Shown here piece by piece: positions 40,750-48,036 of a DNA stretch of 64,000 nucleotides. The notes below the pieces were generated by a model that was not told where the DNA came from, did no database searches, and saw nothing but the letters and a program-made list of their open reading frames with translations. The DNA is from Bosea sp. (in: a-proteobacteria) (GTDB lineage: Bacteria; Pseudomonadota; Alphaproteobacteria; Rhizobiales; Beijerinckiaceae), in the NCBI RefSeq assembly GCF_023953965.1, contig NZ_JAMLIX010000001.1:2604501-2668500 (forward strand). The letters are read 5' to 3'. The translations under genes were made by a program, and so were the position numbers. Numbering within the stretch: position 1 is the first letter of the stretch; each line of letters begins with the position of its first letter.

Positions 40750-41691
40750 TCAGGCCGGGGCGGGGTGGCGCTGATAGACGCGTGCCAGCATCCGGTCCTG
40801 CGTCTGCGCGATGCGCTGCAGCTTCGAGATCGCGCTCGGGCTGAGGCGCAGCATGCAATCCGTCCAGATCTGGCCGAGATGGCTGAGCTCCTCGCGCAGA
40901 TCGCCGGAGCGGCGGTTGAAGGCCGCGAAGAGGGCGGTCTTGGCCGCGTGGATCGGCAGCGCCTCCGTGCAGTACTTGCGGATCCAGCTTTCTCCCGTGC
41001 CAGCCGGCACCACTGCCTCCAGGCCCCCGGCCGCCATGAACGCCTCTGCGCTCATCTCCTCGCCCGAGAGCAGCATCCGTTCGGCGGCGCGCTGGCCCAT
41101 GCGCCGCGACAGGATCGCCACCGCCGTGATCGGGAAGTGGTTGAACTTGATCTCCGGATAGACGAACGAAGCCTGCTCCTCGGCGATCATGACGTTGCAG
41201 GAGCGCGGCGCGTCGATGCCGCCGCCGATCGCCTTGGCATGGATCGTCGCGAGCGTGATGACGAGGCCGTCGAGGCCGCCGGCGTTCCAGATCGCCCCCT
41301 CCGCCGAGAGCCTGGCATATTCGGTGAGCGCGGCCCGGTCGTTCTTGGCCAGGCAGTCGAGATAGAAGTCGAGATCGCCGCCCAGCGTGAAGAAGGGGCC
41401 TGAGCCGCGGAAGGCGAGGAAGCGCACCGGGGCGCGCTGGTAGCGGTCGCGCGCGCCCCACAGCGCGACGATCGTGCTCTGGATCTTCACCAGGCTGTCG
41501 AGCAGCTGCAGCGTGAAGACGGGCTTCAGCTCCGGCCGGATCGTGACCCACAGCGTCCGGATCTCGGGCTCATAGGCGAGCTCGACCTCCGGCAGGAATC
41601 CCGCCTTGTCGCGGATCGCCTCGACCACCTCGCAGTGCTCGAGCGAGGTCGGCGCGAAGCTTCCTTCTTCAATCTTCGAGAACTGCAACAT
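40750..41691 (-). CDS. RpfF-like crotonase-fold protein (putative DSF-type fatty acid signal synthase)
   Basis: 313 residues. The crotonase core shows FRGSGPFFTLGGDLDFYLDCLAKNDRA, the oxyanion-hole segment AKAIGGGIDAPRSCNVMIAEEQASFVYPEIKFNHFP and MGQRAAERMLLSGEEMSAEAFMAAGGLEAVVP. The C-terminal helices (LSHLGQIWTDCMLRLS, ISKLQRIAQTQDRML) resemble RpfF of Xanthomonas and Burkholderia more than ordinary enoyl-CoA hydratases. RpfF makes cis-2-unsaturated fatty acid signals with two catalytic Glu 20 residues apart; here the pair is Asp160/Glu180 at that spacing. There is an ~80-residue N-terminal extension. ATG at 41691 is preceded by GGAGAG. A fatty-acid signal product is inference; it could also be a diverged hydratase. 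Confidence 0.72.
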   Translation of the reverse strand: MLQFSKIEEGSFAPTSLEHCEVVEAIRDKAGFLPEVELAYEPEIRTLWVTIRPELKPVFTLQLLDSLVKIQSTIVALWGARDRYQRAPVRFLAFRGSGPFFTLGGDLDFYLDCLAKNDRAALTEYARLSAEGAIWNAGGLDGLVITLATIHAKAIGGGIDAPRSCNVMIAEEQASFVYPEIKFNHFPITAVAILSRRMGQRAAERMLLSGEEMSAEAFMAAGGLEAVVPAGTGESWIRKYCTEALPIHAAKTALFAAFNRRSGDLREELSHLGQIWTDCMLRLSPSAISKLQRIAQTQDRMLARVYQRHPAPA

Positions 41692-41875
41692 GGCGCTCTC
41701 CACTCAACCCCCGAGAAACCCCCGATGCCGACAGCCTAAGCGAGCTTAACAAATTGTAAACGAAACAAGCTGGAAATGGTTAATATAATTAAGGTTTTTG
41801 GTTTACCAAGCGTCAGGTCGGCAAGGTCGGCGCCGCGCCATCGGGCGCGAAGCGGCGATCCGGCGCCTTGTGCGG

Positions 41876-41921
41876 GCATCGGATTTGTCCGAAAAGCGGA
41901 TTCCCCTTTCCGGTCCGATGC
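41876..41921. repeat. Short dispersed palindrome (GCATCGGA...TCCGATGC)
   Basis: GCATCGGA and TCCGATGC are the arms of a 46-base hairpin, containing TTTGTCCGAAAAGCGG, of the interspersed repeat type common in this order. It sits in the AT-rich gap between the RpfF-like gene and the murA operon and could act on mRNA ends. Confidence 0.65.
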
Positions 41922-41984
41922 TCTAACGATACCGCCGCGAATTCGCCGTGTTCCCGCGTACAACACCGATGTCGAGCTGATGCC

Positions 41985-42146
41985 GTGACCCGCCAGACAG
42001 CCGAGGACGAGAAGCAGGCGCGCCTTGCCGCGGCGCTTCGCGAGAACCTGAAGCGCCGCAAGGCCCAGGCTCGCGCCCGTCGCTCGCAGGAAGCGCAAAC
42101 GCGTGAGCCGGCCGCGCCCGCTCAGGCCGAATCTTCCCGGACCTGA
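41985..42146 (+). CDS. Small basic/acidic helical protein upstream of murA
   Basis: 53 residues from a GTG start: a highly charged helix (MTRQTAEDEKQARLAAALRE, then NLKRRKAQARARRSQ) and an Ala/Pro-rich tail ending AESSRT. I remember similar Arg/Lys-rich small frames just before murA in related genomes, so it is probably real, but no function is known. It ends 55 bases before the murA start, in the same direction, and could be co-transcribed. Confidence 0.55.
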   Translation: MTRQTAEDEKQARLAAALRENLKRRKAQARARRSQEAQTREPAAPAQAESSRT

Positions 42147-42201
42147 ATTTCCTCAATTCCCATGCGGCGGCCTTGCCCGGCCGGCCGAGCAGGACCCGAC
42201 G

Positions 42202-43491
42202 ATGGACAAGATCCGCATTACCGGCGGCCAGCGCCTTCATGGCGCCATTCCGATTTCCGGCGCGAAGAACGCCGCCCTGCCGCTGATGATCGCGAGCCTG
42301 CTGACGGACGAGACGCTGACGCTGACCAATGTGCCGCGGCTCTCGGACGTGACCGCGCTCTCGCGCATCCTCTCCAACCAGGGCGTCGACCGCACCGTCG
42401 CCGGCAAGCGCATCGGCCAGTCGGCCGAGACCGGCCAGACCATCGCGCTGACCGCGCGCCAGATCGTCGATACCTGCGCGCCCTACGAGCTCGTCTCGAC
42501 CATGCGGGCGAGCTTCTGGGTGATCGCGCCGATCCTCGCCCGGATGGGCGAGGCCAAGGTCTCGCTGCCGGGCGGCTGCGCCATCGGCACGCGCCCGGTC
42601 GACCTCCTGCTGATGGCGCTGGAGAAGCTCGGCGCCGAGATCGTGATCGAGAACGGCTATGCGCTGGCGCGGGCGCCCAAGGGCCTGCAGGGCGGCGAGA
42701 TCGTCTTCCCGAAGGTTACCGTCGGCGGCACCCATACCGCGCTGATGGCCGCGGTGCTCGCCCGCGGCACAACGGTGATCGAGAACGCGGCGCGCGAGCC
42801 GGAGGTCACCGACCTCGCCGCCTGCCTCGTCAAGATGGGCGCCAGGATCGAGGGGGCCGGCACCTCGCGCATCGTCGTCACGGGCGTCGCGCGGCTGGGC
42901 GGCGCGCATCACGCCGTGCTGCCCGACCGGATCGAGGCCGGCACCTATGCGATGGCGGTCGCGATGACCGGCGGCGACGTCGTCCTGGAAGGCGCCCGGC
43001 CCGAGCTGCTGCAGGCGGCGCTCGACGCGCTGGGCAAGGCCGGCGTCGAGATCGACGCGACGAACGAGGGCATCCGCGTGCGCCGCAACGGCCATGGGAT
43101 CGAGGCGGTCGATGTCGACACCGACCCCTTCCCCGGCTTCCCGACCGATCTCCAGGCGCAGTTCATGGCGCTGATGACCAAGGCGAAGGGCACCTCGCGC
43201 ATCCGCGAGACCATCTTCGAGAACCGCTTCATGCATGTGCAGGAGCTCGTCCGGCTCGGCGCGAAGATCCGGCTCGACGGCGACGTCGCCCATGTCGAGG
43301 GCGTCGAGAAGCTGACCGGCGCGCCGGTGATGGCGACGGACCTGCGCGCCTCGGTCTCGCTGGTCATCGGAGGCCTCGCCGCCGAGGGCGACACCACCAT
43401 CAACCGCGTCTACCATCTCGATCGCGGTTTCGAGGCGCTGGAAGCCAAGCTCACCCGCTGCGGCGCCATGGTGGAGCGCATCAGCGGTTGA
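42202..43491 (+). CDS. murA: UDP-N-acetylglucosamine 1-carboxyvinyltransferase MurA
   Basis: 429 residues, full length. Family motifs are ITGGQRLHGAIPISGAKNAALPLMIASLL (Lys and Asn of the active site), YELVSTMRASFWVIAPILARMGEA, the PEP-binding Cys126 in LPGGCAIGTRPVDLLL, FPKVTVGGTHTALMAAVLARG, DRIEAGTYAMAVAMTGG, TDPFPGFPTDLQAQFMAL and the C-terminal VYHLDRGFEALEAKLTRCGA. It performs the first committed step of peptidoglycan synthesis in the cytoplasm. Cys126 is the residue attacked by fosfomycin, so this enzyme should be sensitive. ATG at 42202 begins the conserved DKIRI. It is followed by DUF2948 and hisD in one direction. Confidence 0.97.
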   Translation: MDKIRITGGQRLHGAIPISGAKNAALPLMIASLLTDETLTLTNVPRLSDVTALSRILSNQGVDRTVAGKRIGQSAETGQTIALTARQIVDTCAPYELVSTMRASFWVIAPILARMGEAKVSLPGGCAIGTRPVDLLLMALEKLGAEIVIENGYALARAPKGLQGGEIVFPKVTVGGTHTALMAAVLARGTTVIENAAREPEVTDLAACLVKMGARIEGAGTSRIVVTGVARLGGAHHAVLPDRIEAGTYAMAVAMTGGDVVLEGARPELLQAALDALGKAGVEIDATNEGIRVRRNGHGIEAVDVDTDPFPGFPTDLQAQFMALMTKAKGTSRIRETIFENRFMHVQELVRLGAKIRLDGDVAHVEGVEKLTGAPVMATDLRASVSLVIGGLAAEGDTTINRVYHLDRGFEALEAKLTRCGAMVERISG

Positions 43492-43522
43492 TTTTCTCAA
43501 GGCGGGTCGGCAGAACAAGACC

Positions 43523-43969
43523 ATGCCAGACGCTGCCGCCGATCCGCTGAAGCTCCTCGCGCTCGATGCCGACGATCTCGCGATCGTCTCGGCCCATCTT
43601 CAGGATGCGGTGCTGAAGGCGGCCGATCTCGTCTATCTGCCGCGCGAGCAGCGCTTCGCGCTGGCGCTGCGCCGCTTCGACTGGGAGGGCGCGCAGCATG
43701 GCGAGTGCCGGCGCCGCCTGACGGCGCTGCATTTCGACCGCGTCCGGGCGGTGCGCAGCGCGAGACTCGACAAGAACGATCCCGACAAGGTCCTCAACCT
43801 GCTCGCCATCACCTTCGATCTGAGCGAGGAGCCGGCCGGGGACGTGACGCTGCATTTCTCGGAAGGCGCGGCGATCCGCCTTTCGGTCGAATGCGTCGAG
43901 GCGCAGATGAAGGATCTCGGCCCGGTCTGGGAAGCGGCGGCGACGCCCGGCCATCCCGACGGCGCCTGA
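43523..43969 (+). CDS. DUF2948 family protein
   Basis: 148 residues: LKLLALDADDLAIVSAHLQDAVLKAADLVYLPREQRFALALRRFDWE, RRRLTALHFDRVRAVRS and a C-terminal IRLSVECVEAQMKDLGPVWEA. This is the small alphaproteobacterial family found between murA and hisD, of unknown function; no catalytic motif is evident. It starts 31 bases after murA and ends 34 bases before hisD. Confidence 0.88.
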   Translation: MPDAAADPLKLLALDADDLAIVSAHLQDAVLKAADLVYLPREQRFALALRRFDWEGAQHGECRRRLTALHFDRVRAVRSARLDKNDPDKVLNLLAITFDLSEEPAGDVTLHFSEGAAIRLSVECVEAQMKDLGPVWEAAATPGHPDGA

Positions 43970-44003
43970 GCCGTCCTTTCCCGACGATACTCCGAGGACC
44001 CCC

Positions 44004-45293
44004 ATGCCGATCAGGCTCGACGACAGGGATGCCGGCTTCGCCGACGGCTTTTCGGCGCTGCTTTCCGCCAAGCGCGAGGTCTCCGAGGAGGTCGACCGCG
44101 TCGTGGCCGAGATCATCGCCGATGTCCGCGAGAGGGGCGATGCGGCGCTGATCGCCTATACCGCCCGCTTCGACGCCCTCGACCTGACGCCCGCAACCCT
44201 GCGCGTCCCGGAGGCCGAGATCGACGCTGCCGTCGCCGCCTGCTCGCCCGAGCTCCTGGCGGCGCTGGAAACCGCGCGCGCGCGCATCGAGACCTATCAC
44301 CGCCGCCAGAAGCCGGCCGATTCCTGGGTCGAGGATGCGGCCGGCGTCGGCAGCGGCTGGCGCTGGGGGGCGATCGAGGCGGTCGGTCTCTATGTGCCGG
44401 GCGGGACGGCGAGCTATCCCTCCTCGGTGCTGATGAACGCCATTCCGGCGAAGGTCGCCGGCGTGCCGCGCATCGTCATGGTCGCGCCGACGCCGCGCGG
44501 CGAGACCAACCCGCTCGTGCTCGCCGCCGCCCGCCTTGCCGGCGTCGACGAGGTCTACCGCATCGGTGGCGCGCAGGCCGTCGCTGCGCTGGCCTACGGT
44601 ACGGCGACGATCGCGCCGGTCGCCAAGATCGTCGGCCCGGGCAATGCCTATGTCGCCGCCGCCAAGCGCCGCGTCTTCGGCCGGGTCGGCATCGACATGA
44701 TCGCCGGCCCCTCCGAGGTGCTGGTGATCGCCGACCGCAGCGCCAACCCCGACTGGATCGCCGCCGACCTCCTGGCGCAGGCCGAGCACGACGCCTCGGC
44801 CCAGGCGATCCTGATGACCGACGATGCCACGCTCGCGGCCGAGGTCGAGAAGGCGGTGGCGGCCCAGCTCGCGACGCTGCCGCGGGCCGAGATCGCCGGC
44901 CAAAGCTGGCGCGATTTCGGCGCGATCCTCATCGTCGCCGATCTCGAAGCCGCCGTGCCGCTGGTCGACCGCCTCGCGCCCGAGCATCTCGAGATCATGA
45001 CCGTCGATCCGCAGCGCCTGGCCGGGCTCATCCGCAATGCCGGCGCGATCTTCCTCGGAGGTCATACGCCCGAGGCGATCGGCGACTATGTCGGCGGGCC
45101 GAACCACGTCCTGCCCACCGCCCGCTCCGCCCGTTTCTCCTCCGGGCTCGGCGTCGGCGACTTCATGAAGCGCACCTCGCTCTTGAGATGCGGGCCGGAG
45201 GGCCTGCGCGCGCTCGCCCCCGCCGCCACGCGATTGGCGCAAGCGGAGGGCTTGCAGGCGCACGCGCGATCCGTGACGATCAGGCTCAACTGA
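44004..45293 (+). CDS. hisD: Histidinol dehydrogenase HisD
   Basis: 429 residues. Signatures include GLYVPGGTASYPSSVLMNAIPAKVAGV, RIGGAQAVAALAYGT, KIVGPGNAYVAAAKR, GIDMIAGPSEVLVIAD, LLAQAEHDASAQAILMTD with the zinc-binding Gln and His, the catalytic RLAPEHLEIMT and GGHTPEAIGDYVGGPNHVLPT. It oxidises L-histidinol to histidine in two NAD-dependent steps in the cytoplasm. The ATG at 44004 follows CCGAGGA. It is the fourth gene of the murA run and is followed by the UPF0262 gene. Confidence 0.97.
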   Translation: MPIRLDDRDAGFADGFSALLSAKREVSEEVDRVVAEIIADVRERGDAALIAYTARFDALDLTPATLRVPEAEIDAAVAACSPELLAALETARARIETYHRRQKPADSWVEDAAGVGSGWRWGAIEAVGLYVPGGTASYPSSVLMNAIPAKVAGVPRIVMVAPTPRGETNPLVLAAARLAGVDEVYRIGGAQAVAALAYGTATIAPVAKIVGPGNAYVAAAKRRVFGRVGIDMIAGPSEVLVIADRSANPDWIAADLLAQAEHDASAQAILMTDDATLAAEVEKAVAAQLATLPRAEIAGQSWRDFGAILIVADLEAAVPLVDRLAPEHLEIMTVDPQRLAGLIRNAGAIFLGGHTPEAIGDYVGGPNHVLPTARSARFSSGLGVGDFMKRTSLLRCGPEGLRALAPAATRLAQAEGLQAHARSVTIRLN

Positions 45294-45328
45294 GCGCCGC
45301 ATATCGCGGCGCCATGGCCGGAGGAGCG

Positions 45329-45817
45329 ATGTCCGACGCCTCGATGCCCACCAAGCAGCGCCTGGTCGGCCTGACCCTCGACGAGAATTCCCTCGGCCGG
45401 GGGGCGCCCGATCAGGAGCACGAGCGCGCCGTCGCCATCTACGATCTGATCGAGCGCAACAGCTTCGTCGTGCCCGAGCACGACGGCGGCCCCTATTGCA
45501 TCCATCTCGCCATGGTCGAGCGGCGTCTCGTCTTCGAGATCCGGGAGGCCGATGGGGCGCCTGTCGTCACGCATCATCTCTCGCTCAGCCCGTTCCGGCG
45601 CATCATCAAGGATTACGAGCTCGTCTGCGACAGCTACTACGCGGCGATCCGCACCGCGACCGCGGCGCAGATCGAGGCGATCGACATGGGCCGGCGCGGC
45701 CTGCACGACGAGGCCGCCGGCATCCTGGCGGAGCGGCTGGCCAACAAGGTCGAGGTCGATTTCGATACGGCGCGCCGCCTCTTCACGCTGATCTACGCGC
45801 TGCACTGGAAGGGCTGA
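45329..45817 (+). CDS. UPF0262 family protein
   Basis: 162 residues: KQRLVGLTLDENSLGRGAPDQEHERAVAIYDLIERNSFVV, YCIHLAMVERRLVFEI, LSLSPFRRIIKDYELVCDSYYAAIRTATAAQIEAIDMGRRGLHDE and a helical end with LFTLIYALHWKG. This conserved alphaproteobacterial family has no known function. ATG at 45329 has GGAGGAG upstream. Its conserved place between hisD and an LMW phosphatase suggests co-regulation, not a stated role. Confidence 0.9.
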   Translation: MSDASMPTKQRLVGLTLDENSLGRGAPDQEHERAVAIYDLIERNSFVVPEHDGGPYCIHLAMVERRLVFEIREADGAPVVTHHLSLSPFRRIIKDYELVCDSYYAAIRTATAAQIEAIDMGRRGLHDEAAGILAERLANKVEVDFDTARRLFTLIYALHWKG

Positions 45818-45822
45818 CGCGC

Positions 45823-46263
45823 TTGGAGCCCGCGAGCAAGGTCCAGAGCGTGCTGTTCATGTGCGCGATGAACGCCGTGCGCTCGCCGATGGCGGAGGCG
45901 CTGGCCAAGCACTTCTTCGGCAAGTCGATCTATGTCCAGTCGGCCGGAGCGCGAAAAGGCGAGGCCGACGGCTTCGTGCTGACGGTGCTCGACGAGATCG
46001 GCATCGATCTCAGCCGCCACAAGCCGAAATCGATCGAGGAACTGGAGGAGTGGGAGGGGCTCAATTTCGATCTGATCGTCACGCTCTCGCCGGAAGCCCA
46101 CCACAAGGCGCTGGAGCTGACACGCACCCATGCCGCCGCGGTGGAATACTGGCCGACCGCCGATCCCACGGCGTTCCAGGGCTCGCGCGAGCAGAAGCTC
46201 GACGCCTATCGCGACGTCCGCGATGCCCTGACCCGGCGGATCAAGCAGCGGCTGCGGAGCTAG
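45823..46263 (+). CDS. Low-molecular-weight phosphotyrosine phosphatase/ArsC-like protein
   Basis: 146 residues. The P-loop CAMNAVRS (Cys14, Arg20) opens the domain, followed by PMAEALAKHFFG, YVQSAG and SRHKPKSIEELEE; the C-terminal WPTADPTAFQGSREQKLDAYRDVRD holds the general-acid Asp of the DP motif. It hydrolyses phosphotyrosine or a related substrate; arsenate reduction is less likely because the extra redox cysteines are absent. No ATG is present in frame before the P-loop; TTG at 45823, behind GGAAGGG and five bases after the previous stop, is the likely start. Confidence 0.87.
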   Translation: MEPASKVQSVLFMCAMNAVRSPMAEALAKHFFGKSIYVQSAGARKGEADGFVLTVLDEIGIDLSRHKPKSIEELEEWEGLNFDLIVTLSPEAHHKALELTRTHAAAVEYWPTADPTAFQGSREQKLDAYRDVRDALTRRIKQRLRS

Positions 46264-46688
46264 TTTTCGCCGCGCTGGATGATTGCCCGCCGCTCAATGA
46301 CAGGTTGCGGAAGCGAGGCCAGCCGGCTCAGGCTGTCATAGACCGAGCCGCTCATGTCGTAGGCGACCGCGACCTCGAAGCCCAGCATCAGCGGGCCGGT
46401 CTGGCTGGTGCGGATCCTGAGCTTGGCCGGGTCGATGAAGGCGTAGGAGCCGGCATGGGCGGTGATGAAATCGCGGGCGATCCGCGAGCGTTCGCCGTCG
46501 TTCAGGCCCGCGATGGACGAGCGCGCCGCTTCGGAGGCGATCTGCTGGATGCTGTGGTAGACGCCCAGGACGTAGCCGTATCCCATGATGCCGACGAGGA
46601 GCAGCAGCAGGATCGGCGCGGTGAAGGCGAACTCGATGGCGGTCATTCCGTCCTGGTTGCGGGAGAGGCGGGACAGCGCGGGCAGCAT
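46260..46688 (-). CDS. TadE/TadG-like pilus-assembly protein
   Basis: 142 residues with the TadE pattern: a short basic N-terminus, then GMTAIEFAFTAPILLLLLVGIMGYGYVLGVYHSIQQIASEAARSS (Glu at +5 from the Gly, hydrophobic helix 15-45), followed by a soluble domain. Such pseudopilin-like proteins are processed by the TadV/FppA peptidase and assist tight-adherence (Flp) pili. No other tad gene is near, so it is a stand-alone copy. Its stop overlaps the end of the converging phosphatase gene. Confidence 0.85.
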   Translation of the reverse strand: MLPALSRLSRNQDGMTAIEFAFTAPILLLLLVGIMGYGYVLGVYHSIQQIASEAARSSIAGLNDGERSRIARDFITAHAGSYAFIDPAKLRIRTSQTGPLMLGFEVAVAYDMSGSVYDSLSRLASLPQPVIERRAIIQRGEN

Positions 46689-46815
46689 GACCGTTCCTCA
46701 GTGAACGAGCGCAACTTAAGGTTGTAAATTGCACCTGTTGACGAAAGGTAAATGCATCCCCGGCCCGCCGGAGCCTGCTGCGTTCAGGTGAAGATGCGGG
46801 GCGTCCCGGCCGATC

Positions 46816-48033
46816 CTACCAGGGGCGGCCGGGGCCGACCGGCCCGATGCCGAGGAAAGTGCCGAGGCTCGCCGCGATGTCGGCGAAGCTTTCGCGCCGG
46901 CCGAGCGGCGCTGATCCGATGCCGGGCCCGAAGGCGAGGATCGGCACATGCTCGCGCGTATGGTCGGTGCCGGGCCAGCTCGGATCGTTGCCGTGATCGG
47001 CGGTGATGACGGCGATGTCGCCGACTTTAAGCGCGGCTTCGAGATGCGGCAGCCGGCGGTCGAAGGCTTCGAGCGCCGCCGCATAGCCCGGGATGTCGCG
47101 CCGGTGGCCGAACTCGGTGTCGAAATCGACGAGGTTGACGAAGCAGAAGCCGCCGTCGGGCAGGCCGTCCCAGGCTTCCAGCGCCGCATCGACCATCGCC
47201 GCATTGCCGAAGGGCTTGATCTCGGTGCCGGTCGAGCGGTGGGCGAAGATGTCGCCGATCTTGCCGATGGTGACGATTGCGCGGCCCTGCGCGGTCAGCC
47301 GGTCGAGGATGGTCTCCTGCGGCGGCGGTATGGCGAAGTCCTTGCGGTTGCCGGTGCGGGTGAAGCCTTCCTCGGCCGAGCCGATGAAAGGGCGCGCGAT
47401 GACGCGGCCGATATGCAGGGGATCGACCAGCCCGCGCACCGTCTTGCAGAGGGCATAGAGCCGGTCGAGCCCGAAATGCTCCTCATGCGCCGCGATCTGG
47501 AGCACGGAATCGACCGAGGTGTAGCAGATCGGCTTGCCTGTCCGGATATGCTCGGCCCCGAGCTCCGCGACGATCACGGTGCCCGGGGCATGCCGGTTGC
47601 CGAGGATGCCGGGCAGGGCGCCTTGCTTGACGATGCCGGCGACGAGCTCCGGCGGGAAGGAGTTCTCGGTTGCGGTGAAATAGCCGCGCTGGAAGGAGAC
47701 GGGGCAGCCGGCGATCTCCCAATGGCCCGAGGGCGTATCCTTGCCCTGGCTCACCTCGACGCCATAGCCCCAGCGGCCCTCAGGGCTCGCCGGCTTGGCG
47801 ATGCCGGCGAGCGGGCGCCCGGTCGAGGCTTCGCAGGCCTGGGCGAGGCCGAGCCGGACGAGGTTCGGCAGCCGCAATGGCCCGCCGCGCAGGCCCGCGC
47901 GGTCGCCCCGGCCGTCGGCGCAGGCTTCCGCGATATGGCCGAGCGTGTCGGAGCCGGCATCGCCATAGGCGCCCGCATCGGCCGCGCCGCCGCAGCCGAC
48001 CGAATCCAGCACGATCAGGAGGGCGCGTGCCAT
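46816..48033 (-). CDS. deoB: Phosphopentomutase DeoB
   Basis: 405 residues of the alkaline-phosphatase superfamily. Metal-site motifs: LLIVLDSVGCGGAADAGAYGDAGSDTLGHIAE at the N-terminus, GKDTPSGHWEIAG (phospho-Thr in DTPSGH), VDFDTEFGHRRDIPGYAAALEAFD, ITADHGNDPSWPGTDHTREHVPIL. It interconverts ribose/deoxyribose 1- and 5-phosphates in nucleoside salvage, in the cytoplasm. ATG at 48033 lies four bases from the stop of yejF upstream, so it is transcribed with the yej operon. Confidence 0.96.
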   Translation of the reverse strand: MARALLIVLDSVGCGGAADAGAYGDAGSDTLGHIAEACADGRGDRAGLRGGPLRLPNLVRLGLAQACEASTGRPLAGIAKPASPEGRWGYGVEVSQGKDTPSGHWEIAGCPVSFQRGYFTATENSFPPELVAGIVKQGALPGILGNRHAPGTVIVAELGAEHIRTGKPICYTSVDSVLQIAAHEEHFGLDRLYALCKTVRGLVDPLHIGRVIARPFIGSAEEGFTRTGNRKDFAIPPPQETILDRLTAQGRAIVTIGKIGDIFAHRSTGTEIKPFGNAAMVDAALEAWDGLPDGGFCFVNLVDFDTEFGHRRDIPGYAAALEAFDRRLPHLEAALKVGDIAVITADHGNDPSWPGTDHTREHVPILAFGPGIGSAPLGRRESFADIAASLGTFLGIGPVGPGRPW

Positions 48034-48036
48034 GCT

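Noticed and set aside
45823..46263. Arsenate reductase linked to the ars operon
   Set aside because: It has only the CX5R loop and the DP motif of LMW phosphatases, lacks the extra redox cysteines and lies in the murA-hisD run.
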